NCBI GenBank assembly: GCA_038125265.1
Contig: JAYPDM010000025.1
Span: forward strand, 1-14,784
Length of the DNA stretch: 14,784 nt
Reading direction: 5' to 3'
From: JAURFX01 sp038125265
GTDB taxonomy: Bacteria; Pseudomonadota; Gammaproteobacteria; Steroidobacterales; Rariloculaceae
A program made the translations under genes and the position numbers. Below, piece by piece: positions 1 through 6,400 of the stretch (positions are counted from its first letter, which is position 1; each line of letters starts with the position of its first letter). The notes beneath the pieces are model-generated. The model was not told the DNA's origin. It worked only from the letters and a program-made list of their open reading frames with translations, and made no database searches.

Positions 1-43
1 TAGAACCGTAGGCGCAGGTGTGGTCTCAAAAATTATAGAGTAA
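1..43 (+). CDS. tuf: Elongation factor Tu, 3' end only (first tuf copy)
   Basis: Only the C-terminus is inside the window. Reading from base 2 the codons give RTVGAGVVSKIIE followed by TAA at 41-43. This matches the conserved end of bacterial EF-Tu (GGRTVGAGVV-K in E. coli), the last strand of the third beta-barrel domain. EF-Tu is the cytoplasmic GTPase that delivers aminoacyl-tRNA to the ribosomal A site. The identification rests on 13 residues, but they are diagnostic and the context supports it: a tuf copy directly before trpT-secE-nusG is the usual gammaproteobacterial tufB position. A second tuf copy begins at 14743, so the two genes bracket the window in direct orientation. The first base of the window is the third base of the preceding codon. 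Confidence 0.93.
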   Translation, partial: RTVGAGVVSKIIE

Positions 44-58
44 GCGGGAAAACATACA

Positions 59-94
59 AGGAAGGCTTTGGTCTGATCCAAGGCTTTCCTTTTT
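59..94 (+). terminator. Rho-independent terminator-like hairpin after tuf
   Basis: The arm at 59-71 (AGGAAGGCTTTGG) pairs with 78-90 (CCAAGGCTTTCCT) over 13 bp, including two G-U pairs, around a 6-nt loop at 72-77. It is followed by TTTTGCG; together with the arm's last T this makes a run of five T (90-94). It lies 15 nt after the tuf stop. It should end or reduce tuf transcription, but the next gene, tRNA-Trp, starts only 11 nt downstream with no promoter that I can see between them, so read-through or processing must be important. Confidence 0.8.
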
Positions 95-105
95 GCGTTT
101 GTGTT

Positions 106-181
106 AGGCCAGTAGCTCAATTGGTAGAGCAGCGGTCTCCAAAACCGCAGGTTGGGGGTTCGAGTCCCTCCTGGCCTGCCA
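106..181 (+). tRNA. trpT: tRNA-Trp (anticodon CCA)
   Basis: The full cloverleaf can be folded by hand. The acceptor stem is AGGCCAG (106-112) with CTGGCCT (171-177), all Watson-Crick. The D stem is GCTC (115-118) with GAGC (127-130). The anticodon stem is GCGGT (132-136) with ACCGC (144-148), around loop CTCCAAA with anticodon CCA at 139-141. The T arm has a 5-bp stem (154-158 with 166-170) around TTCGAGT. The discriminator is G178, as expected for Trp, and CCA (179-181) is encoded. It sits between tuf and secE as in Pseudomonas and many other gammaproteobacteria. secE begins 19 nt after the CCA, so the tRNA is probably cut out of a longer transcript that continues into the secE mRNA. Confidence 0.97.
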
Positions 182-200
182 GGAGAAGCTAGAGGAAAAA

Positions 201-575
201 ATGGAATCAAAAAATAGTAAAAGCATAGTCGATCGATTATTGGTTGCAGGATCAATTGCAATCATTGTTGCTGCGTTTTATTACTATTATTCAAATCCGC
301 TTATGGCCTCGGTTATTAGAGTATTAGTACTCCTGGCTGGACTTGCAATGTCGATAATCGTTCTCTATCAGTCTTCAACTGGAAAAGAATTATGGAATTT
401 TACGCTTGCCGCTAGGGTTGAGCTAAGAAAAATTGTTTGGCCGAGCAGACAGGAAACCTCTCAAATGACCTTGGTTGTCGTTGTCTTTACGCTAGTAATG
501 GGACTATTTTTTTGGCTTCTGGATATGTTTTTGTTATGGGCGACAAGGTTCTTAACTGGGCAGGGAGGAATTTAA
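201..575 (+). CDS. secE: Preprotein translocase subunit SecE
   Basis: SecE is the small essential inner-membrane subunit that clamps SecY in the SecYEG protein-conducting channel. The 124-residue product is close to E. coli SecE (127) and has the three-segment form typical of gammaproteobacteria: hydrophobic stretches at about residues 13-30, 38-56 and 89-114. Between the second and third is the conserved amphipathic cytoplasmic motif ELRKIVWPSRQET (about 74-86), the family hallmark that lies along the membrane surface before the essential last helix. ATG at 201 is preceded by AGAGGA (191-196) at suitable spacing. The upstream tRNA ends at 181, so there is no room for a separate promoter between them; secE is probably transcribed together with trpT. 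The stop codon directly abuts the nusG ATG, so translation of the two is likely coupled. Confidence 0.96.
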   Translation: MESKNSKSIVDRLLVAGSIAIIVAAFYYYYSNPLMASVIRVLVLLAGLAMSIIVLYQSSTGKELWNFTLAARVELRKIVWPSRQETSQMTLVVVVFTLVMGLFFWLLDMFLLWATRFLTGQGGI

Positions 576-1109
576 ATGGCGCTGCAATGGTATGTTGTTC
601 ATGCTTACTCAAACTATGAGGCTAGGGTCAGGGATTCCTTATTAGAGAGAATTAAGTTAAACAAGCTTGACGATAAATTTGGAGAAATTCTTGTTCCAAC
701 AGAAGAAGTTGTTGAAATAAAAAATGGTGAAAAAAGAAAAACCGAGAGAAAGTTTTTCCCCGGATATGTCTTAGTTCAAATGGAAATGGACGAGGATACA
801 TGGCACTTTGTAAAACAAGTTCCTAAGGTTTTAGGATTTATCGGTGGAACAGCTGACAAGCCTGTACCGATCAGTGATGCTGAGGCAAACAATATTCTAA
901 ATAGAGTTCAAGAGGGCGTTGACAGCCCAAGACCTAAGATTGTATTTGAGCCTGGCGAGTTAGTAAGGGTGACTGATGGACCCTTTAATGATTTTACTGG
1001 TGTCGTTGAAAACGTTAATTACGAAAAAAATAAGGTGACGGTTTCTGTTCAAATTTTAGGTAGATCAACTCCTGTTGAGCTTGATTTTTCACAGATAGAA
1101 AAAGGTTAG
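576..1109 (+). CDS. nusG: Transcription termination/antitermination factor NusG
   Basis: NusG binds the RNA polymerase clamp during elongation, suppresses pausing, and links polymerase to Rho or to ribosomal protein S10. The 177-residue product (E. coli 181) shows the NGN domain from residue 1 to about 115, with WYVVHAYSNYE at 5-15 and FPGYVLVQM at 61-69. The C-terminal KOW domain covers about 125-177 (FEPGELVRVTDGPF at 124-137, then TGVVENV). The ATG immediately follows the secE stop, with a strong ribosome binding site AGGGAGGA inside the end of secE (about 563-570). rplK starts 4 nt after the nusG stop, so nusG and the L11-L1 genes read as one unit. This differs from E. coli, where a promoter and leader lie between nusG and rplK. 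Confidence 0.97.
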   Translation: MALQWYVVHAYSNYEARVRDSLLERIKLNKLDDKFGEILVPTEEVVEIKNGEKRKTERKFFPGYVLVQMEMDEDTWHFVKQVPKVLGFIGGTADKPVPISDAEANNILNRVQEGVDSPRPKIVFEPGELVRVTDGPFNDFTGVVENVNYEKNKVTVSVQILGRSTPVELDFSQIEKG

Positions 1110-1113
1110 TTTT

Positions 1114-1542
1114 ATGGCAAGAAAATTAGAAACATATATAAAACTTCAGGTACCTGCTGGCAAAGCTAATCCAAGCCCTCCTGTTGGACCTGCATTAGGA
1201 CAGCATGGCTTGAATATTATGGATTTTTGTAAGGCTTTTAATGCAGAAACTCAGGACATGGAGCCTGGCATGCCAGTTCCTGTTGTCATTTCAGTTTACA
1301 GCGACAAAAGCTTTACTTTTGTTAAGAAAACTACACCTGCTGCTGTATTGCTAAAAAAGCATGCTGGCATACAAAAGGGGAGCGGTACTCCGAATTCTGT
1401 AAAAGTTGGCAAGGTTACCAGAGCCCAGCTTGAGGAAATCGCAAAAATTAAAGATCCAGATTTAAATGCTAATGACATGGATGCCGCAGTAAAGATTATT
1501 GCAGGAAGTGCTAGAAGTATGGGATTGGAGGTCGAGGATTAA
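1114..1542 (+). CDS. rplK: 50S ribosomal protein L11
   Basis: L11 sits at the base of the ribosomal stalk on 23S rRNA helices 43-44, the GTPase-associated centre, where it contacts EF-G and is needed for RelA activation. The product has 142 residues, the same as E. coli. The N-terminal domain carries KLQVPAGKANPSPPVGPALG (about 10-29), including the proline-rich segment involved in thiopeptide binding, and then NIMDFCKAFN. The C-terminal RNA-binding domain includes KKTTPAAVLLKK and ends in ARSMGLEVED. ATG at 1114 has AAAGG (1101-1105), within the last codons of nusG, as its ribosome binding site. The nusG-rplK gap is only 4 nt, which leaves no leader in which an E. coli-style L1 operator could sit, unless it lies inside the end of nusG. 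Confidence 0.97.
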   Translation: MARKLETYIKLQVPAGKANPSPPVGPALGQHGLNIMDFCKAFNAETQDMEPGMPVPVVISVYSDKSFTFVKKTTPAAVLLKKHAGIQKGSGTPNSVKVGKVTRAQLEEIAKIKDPDLNANDMDAAVKIIAGSARSMGLEVED

Positions 1543-1544
1543 CC

Positions 1545-2240
1545 ATGGGCTTAAAGACTAAAAATAGAAAAAACTTAGAAAAAATTATATACAGTGATAC
1601 CTATCATTCTTCCTCAGAGGCTTTTGCAAAGCTTAAGGAAGTAGGCTATGTGAAGTTTGATGAGTCCGTTGACGTGGCAGTTAACTTGGGCATTGATGGC
1701 AAAAAATCAGATCAAAATGTTAGAGGTGCGACCGTTCTGCCGCATGGTACCGGAAAAACTGTTAGGGTTGCTGTTTTTGCACAAGCTGAAAATGCTGACA
1801 AGGCCAAAGCCGCAGGGGCAGATATTGTAGGTTTTGATGATTTAGCTGAATCTATTCAAAAAGGTGAAGTTGAGTTTGATGTGGTTATTGCTACGCCCGA
1901 TGCGATGCGTGTTGTTGGTAAGCTTGGCCAGGTTTTGGGACCAAGAGGTTTAATGCCTAATCCTAAAGTTGGAACGGTCACAACAGACGTAGAAGCTGCT
2001 GTTACCAATGCGAAGGGGGGGCAAGTACGGTTTAGGGCAGATAAATCTGGTATTGTGCATTGTTCTATTGGCAAAGCATCTTTTAGTCCAGATCAATTAA
2101 AGGACAATCTAAATGCTCTTTTAGGAGCATTAGAAAAGGCTAAACCATCCTCCTCAAAGGGTGTTTATCTAAAAAAAGTTTCTGTCTCATCAACTATGGG
2201 ACCAAGTTTTAACATTGATAAATCAAGAGTTAATGATTAA
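1545..2240 (+). CDS. rplA: 50S ribosomal protein L1
   Basis: L1 binds 23S rRNA helices 76-78 to form the mobile L1 stalk that moves deacylated tRNA through the E site; in E. coli it also represses its own mRNA. The product has 231 residues (E. coli 234). Family motifs are visible: RGATVLPHGTGK (about 60-71) in domain I, VGKLGQVLGPRGLMPNPKVGT (about 123-143) in the domain II region, and a C-terminal segment ending in KKVSVSSTMGPSFNID. ATG at 1545 lies two bases after the rplK stop, with GAGG at 1534-1537 as ribosome binding site, so translation is probably coupled to rplK. It is followed by the longest non-coding gap in the window (205 nt), which holds the L10 leader. Confidence 0.97.
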   Translation: MGLKTKNRKNLEKIIYSDTYHSSSEAFAKLKEVGYVKFDESVDVAVNLGIDGKKSDQNVRGATVLPHGTGKTVRVAVFAQAENADKAKAAGADIVGFDDLAESIQKGEVEFDVVIATPDAMRVVGKLGQVLGPRGLMPNPKVGTVTTDVEAAVTNAKGGQVRFRADKSGIVHCSIGKASFSPDQLKDNLNALLGALEKAKPSSSKGVYLKKVSVSSTMGPSFNIDKSRVND

Positions 2241-2243
2241 AGA
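2215..2243 (+). promoter_or_regulatory. Possible promoter for rplJL at the end of rplA
   Basis: TTGATA (2215-2220, five of six to the -35 consensus) is followed 17 nt later by TAAAGA (2238-2243, only three of six to TATAAT). Transcription from it would start near 2250, just upstream of the L10 leader structure, which is where E. coli has its rplJ promoter. The -10 match is weak and low-GC DNA produces such pairs by chance, so this is tentative. Confidence 0.27.
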
Positions 2244-2261
2244 ATTCATGGAAGAAGTTGC

Positions 2262-2332
2262 CGCCTTTTTGGCGTCATCAAAGACCGTAGGTCATTTTGA
2301 TAATTGTATTAATACACCCTACGTAGATGATG
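2262..2332 (+). promoter_or_regulatory. L10 leader RNA (ribosomal protein L10/L12 autoregulatory site)
   Basis: The rplA-rplJ gap contains the conserved elements of the bacterial L10 leader: AAGACCGTAGG (2281-2291) and CCTACGTAGATGATG (2318-2332). CGTAGG (2286-2291) pairs with CCTACG (2318-2323). Below it CATCA (2276-2280) pairs with TGATG (2328-2332). They leave an asymmetric internal loop, AAGAC opposite TAGA, with the A/G-rich character of a kink-turn. A small upstream stem pairs CGCC (2262-2265) with GGCG (2271-2274) around TTTTT. In this known RNA family the L10(L12) complex binds the leader and represses rplJL translation. I assign it from motif and pairing, not from a covariance search. 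Confidence 0.82.
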
Positions 2333-2404
2333 TTGAAGAATCAGTACTGGTTTGGATGCATCAGCAAATATTTTTTCAAGGATAGAGAAATATTTGTATT
2401 AGCA

Positions 2405-2429
2405 CTTGAGCTTATGCTCAAGAATTTTT
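2405..2429 (+). terminator. Hairpin with T run before rplJ: possible attenuator
   Basis: CTTGAGC (2405-2411) pairs perfectly with GCTCAAG (2416-2422) around the loop TTAT, then AATTTTT follows (2423-2429). The form is that of a short intrinsic terminator, though with only 7 bp and two A residues before the T run. It ends 5 nt before the rplJ Shine-Dalgarno sequence at 2435. It cannot be a complete stop unless rplJL-rpoBC are expressed some other way, so partial attenuation, mRNA processing or a role in the L10 leader switch are the options. Confidence 0.5.
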
Positions 2430-2445
2430 AAACCAGGGAGGATAT

Positions 2446-2964
2446 ATGGCTCTCAATTTAGATGGAAAAAAAGCCGTTGTTGCTGAGGTTCGTGATGTCG
2501 CTGCTGGAGCTGATTCTTTAGTTCTTGCAGAGTATCGTGGCCTTTCTGTTTCTCAATTGACTGAACTAAGATCCAAAGCTAGAGAGTCTGGTGTTTATTT
2601 GAAAGTTGTCAAAAATACACTAGCAAAATTAGCAATTAAGGATACCCAATTTGAATGTATCGATGAGTATCTCAGAGGCCCCATTATCATTGCTTTATCG
2701 AAAGATGATCCAGGAGCCGCGGCGAGACTTGTTAAAAACTTTTCGAAAGATAATGAAAATTTGGTTGCAATTGCTGTTGCTCTAGAGGGTCAAGCTCATG
2801 GTCCTGAAAGTATTGCTCAAATTGCATCATTGCCTACTTTGGATGAGGCAAGAGCTACACTTTTAAGAATATTGCAGGCCCCTTTAACGCAATTTGTTAG
2901 AACAATTAATGAAGTTCCTAGCTCATTGGTTAGAGTGCTTAATGCAAAATCGCAACAAGGTTAA
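2446..2964 (+). CDS. rplJ: 50S ribosomal protein L10 (stalk base)
   Basis: L10 anchors the L7/L12 dimers to 23S rRNA and so builds the stalk that recruits translational GTPases; the complex with L12 is also the repressor that reads the leader upstream. The product has 172 residues (E. coli 165). The N-terminal rRNA-binding domain shows AEYRGLSVSQLTELR (about 28-42) and VYLKVVKNTLAKLA (about 50-63). The C-terminal part includes the Pro-containing segment PTLDEARATLLRILQAPL and a final helix that should bind the L12 N-terminal domains. ATG at 2446 is preceded by AGGGAGGA (2435-2442), a strong ribosome binding site at slightly short spacing. rplL follows after 15 nt. Confidence 0.96.
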   Translation: MALNLDGKKAVVAEVRDVAAGADSLVLAEYRGLSVSQLTELRSKARESGVYLKVVKNTLAKLAIKDTQFECIDEYLRGPIIIALSKDDPGAAARLVKNFSKDNENLVAIAVALEGQAHGPESIAQIASLPTLDEARATLLRILQAPLTQFVRTINEVPSSLVRVLNAKSQQG

Positions 2965-2979
2965 ATTAAGGAGTAAATT

Positions 2980-3360
2980 ATGGCATTAACAAATGATGAA
3001 ATTATTGAAGAGCTTAGCAATAAGTCGATCATGGAAGTGGTTGAAATTGTTAAAGCGCTTGAGGAAAAATGGGGTGTTTCAGCAGCTGCAGCCGTAGCTG
3101 TTGCAGCAGGTCCTGCTGCCGCTGATGCTGGCGCTGCTCAAGAAGAAAAAACTGAGTTTGATGTGGTTCTACAATCTTTTGGAGACAATAAAGTCGCAGT
3201 GATTAAGGTAGTTAGAACAGCCACAGGCTTAGGTTTAAAAGAGGCGAAGGATCTTGTTGAAGGTGCTCCTAGCCCGCTTAAGGAAGGTGTTTCTAAAGAT
3301 GAAGCAGAAGACCTTAAGAAACAACTTGAAGAAGCTGGTGCAACAGCAGAAATCAAGTAG
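2980..3360 (+). CDS. rplL: 50S ribosomal protein L7/L12
   Basis: L7/L12 is the multicopy stalk protein whose C-terminal domain catches EF-Tu, EF-G, IF2 and RF3 and stimulates their GTPase activity. The product has 126 residues (E. coli 121). The N-terminal dimerisation domain covers about 1-33 (SIMEVVEIVKALEEKWGVSA). An Ala-rich flexible hinge runs over about 34-56. The C-terminal domain (about 57-126) has the conserved stretch KVAVIKVVRTATGLGLKEAK and then LVEGAPSPLKEGV. ATG at 2980 has a strong AAGGAG (2968-2973) six bases away, which fits the need for more L12 than L10 from the same mRNA. The stop codon is followed by a GC-rich hairpin before rpoB. Confidence 0.97.
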   Translation: MALTNDEIIEELSNKSIMEVVEIVKALEEKWGVSAAAAVAVAAGPAAADAGAAQEEKTEFDVVLQSFGDNKVAVIKVVRTATGLGLKEAKDLVEGAPSPLKEGVSKDEAEDLKKQLEEAGATAEIK

Positions 3361-3368
3361 ACAAATTT

Positions 3369-3390
3369 GGGGGCTATGAAGATAGCCCCC
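3369..3390 (+). promoter_or_regulatory. rplL-rpoB intergenic hairpin (attenuator or RNase III site)
   Basis: GGGGGCTA (3369-3376) pairs perfectly with TAGCCCCC (3383-3390) around loop TGAAGA. The following sequence is TAAACCTTTATTTT, not a run of T directly at the stem, so it is not a good intrinsic terminator. The position matches the E. coli rplL-rpoB gap, where a partial attenuator and an RNase III cleavage site lower rpoBC output relative to the ribosomal proteins. A similar role here is inferred from position. Confidence 0.6.
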
Positions 3391-3417
3391 TAAACCTTTA
3401 TTTTGAGAGAATATTGA

Positions 3418-6400
3418 ATGAGTTATTCCTTTACAGAAAAGAAAAGAATCAGAAAAAGCTTTGGCAAGCTTAAAGAAAACTTAGAAGTTCCTTACCTGCT
3501 ATCTACACAGATAGATTCATATAAAGAGTTTCTTCAGGAAATTGATCCTAAAAGCAGAGTAGAAGTTGGTCTAGAAAGCGCATTTAAGTCTGCTTTCCCA
3601 ATTCATAGTCACTCTGGTAATGCAACCTTAGAATATGTCTCTTATGATTTAGGAAAGCCAATATTCAATGTGAGAGAATGCCAATTAAGAGGGATTTCTT
3701 ATGCATCTCCACTTAAAGTGCTTACCCGGCTTATCATCTATGATAAAGATTCTCCAGCAAATGATAAGAGAGTTAAAGAAGTAAAAGAACAAGAAGTCTA
3801 TATGGGTGAAATACCATTAATGACGAATAATGGAACTTTTGTGATTAATGGAGTTGAGCGAGTTATCGTCTCACAGCTTCATAGATCTCCTGGTGTTTTC
3901 TTTGATCATGACAGAGGTAAGTCTCATTCATCCGGAAAGTTACTCTTCTCTGCCAGAATTATTCCTTACAGAGGCTCTTGGCTTGACTTTGAATTCGACC
4001 CAAAAGATCTTATTTTTGCTCGTATTGATAGAAGAAGGAAGCTCCATGTAACCATAATTCTTAAAGCTCTAGGCATGGATACTCAGGAGATGTTAGCCGA
4101 GTTTTATGAATCAGACGAGTACACAATCTCTAAAAAAGGAATTTCACTAGAATTAGTCCCAGAAAGATTAAGAGGGGCGATTTTCCCAGAGGATATCAAG
4201 GTTGGAAGAAAAGTTTATGTTGAAGCCGGAAGAAGGGTCACCGCAAGACATATCATGGAGCTGAAAAAGGCAAATGTTAAAAACTTAGAACTACAATGGG
4301 ATTCTGTAATCAATAAAGTTTTAGCTCAAGACATAGTTGATGAGTCGACTGGAGAACTTATTGCCTCGGCTAATGAATTAATTAGTCTTGAAATTGCAGA
4401 GAAAATTGCTAACTCCGGCCTGAAGGGATTCAAAACGTTATATATAAATGAATTAGATCGAGGTGCATACATATCTAATACCTTGAATGCTGATTCTACG
4501 GATAGCAGAGAAGCTGCTCTAGTAGAAATTTACCGTATGATGCGTCCTGGTGAACCACCCACTAAAGATGCTGCAGAACTTTTATTTGAAAATTTATTTT
4601 TTAATTCGGACAGATATGATTTATCTGATGTTGGAAGAATGAAATTTAATAAAAGACTAGGATTTAAGTCTGATGAGGGTCAGGGTGTACTTTCAAAAGA
4701 AGACATTTTATCAGTTATTAAGCAACTTATTGATATCAGAGATGGAAAAGATTCTGTCGACGACATTGATCATCTTGGTAATAGAAGAATCAGAAGTGTC
4801 GGGGAGATGGCAGAAAATGCTTTTCGTGTAGGTCTAGCAAGAGTAGAGAGAGCTGTAAAAGAAAGATTAACATTAGCCGAATCTGAAGGATTAATGCCTC
4901 AGGAAATGATTAATGCAAAACCAGTTTCAGCAGCGATTAAAGAATTTTTTGGGTCTAGCCAGTTGTCACAATTTATGGATCAAAATAATCCACTTTCAGA
5001 GGTCACACATAAAAGAAGGGTATCTGCACTTGGTCCTGGTGGATTAACAAGAGAGCGTGCTGGATTTGAGGTAAGGGACGTGCATCCTACACATTACGGT
5101 AGGGTATGTCCGATTGAAACTCCTGAAGGTCCAAATATTGGTCTAATAAATTCATTAGCTGTATTCGCAAGAACTAATCGTTTTGGTTTCTTAGAGACTC
5201 CTTATCTTAAGGTTAATAATGGCAAGGTAACAAAAGAAATTGTTTACCTTTCTGCTATTGAGGAAGGTCAATACGTTATTGCTCAGGCAAATGCGACAAT
5301 TAATACAAGTGGTAAATTAATTGATGAGTTGGTTTCTGCAAGGCATTTAAATGAATTTACCTTGGTAACGCCCGCTGATGTCCAGTATATGGACATCTCC
5401 CCAACCCAAACGGTATCTGTAGCAGCTGCCTTAATCCCTTTCCTTGAGCATGATGATGCTAACAGGGCTCTTATGGGATCAAATATGCAGCGACAAGCAG
5501 TACCTACGCTTAAGGCACAAGCACCACTAGTTGGTACTGGCATGGAAAGAGCCGTCGCAAGGGATTCTGGTACGCTTGTAAGGGCAAATAGGGGCGGAAT
5601 AGTAGACATTGTTGATTCCTCAAGAATAGTCATAAAAGTAAATGATAACGAGACTGTTGCTGGAGAGTCAGGTGTCGATATCTATAACTTAACAAAGTAT
5701 ATGAGATCAAATCAAAATACTTGTATCAATCAGCGACCCCTTGTAAAACAAGGCGATAAGATCAGCACCGGTGATGTTCTAGCAGACGGGGCTTCAACTT
5801 CTTTAGGTGAATTAGCACTTGGTCAAAATATGCTAGTAGCTTTTATGCCATGGAATGGATACAACTTTGAAGATTCGATTTTGATCTCTGAGAGAGTTGT
5901 TAAAGAAGATAGGTTTACCTCGATTCATATTGAGGAACTTACTTGTATCGCTAGAGATACCAAACTTGGCGTGGAAGAGATTTCTCCTGATATTCCAAAT
6001 GTAAATGAGTCTGCTTTGAGCAAATTGGATGAGTCTGGAATTGCATTTATTGGTGCTAAGGTGCAGGCTGGAGATATTCTTGTTGGTAAGGTGACTCCTA
6101 AAGGAGAAAGCCAGCTTTCACCTGAAGAAAAACTTTTGAGAGCAATTTTTGGAGAAAAAGCTTCTGACGTTAAGGATACATCTTTAAGAGTCCCTTCAGG
6201 CATGGATGGAACAGTTATTGATGTCAGGGTATTCACAAGAGATGGTGTAGAAAAGGATGAACGTGCTCTTGAGATTGAATCAGCTCAACTTGAAGCAGTG
6301 AAGAAAGATTTGAATGATCAAAAGCGAATTATGACTGGTGATATTTTCGCTCGAGCAGAAAAACTTTTAATCGGACAAAATACTTCTGGTAAAAATAAAC

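Noticed and set aside
34..39. TATAGA near the end of tuf as a possible -10 box for trpT
   Set aside because: There is no -35-like hexamer at 16-18 nt upstream, and a start there would still have to pass through the hairpin at 59-94.
437..619. Plus-strand 60-codon frame overlapping the end of secE and start of nusG
   Set aside because: Out of frame with two confidently identified essential genes whose coding spans fully cover it; no recognisable product.
2248..2385. A 45-codon open frame (ATG at 2248, TAG at 2383) spanning the rplA-rplJ gap, beginning MEEVAAFLASSKTVG
   Set aside because: It has no Shine-Dalgarno sequence and lies exactly over the conserved L10 leader structure, which explains the sequence constraint. 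The product resembles nothing I recognise. A leader peptide coupled to rplA translation is conceivable but unsupported; ribosome profiling would settle it.
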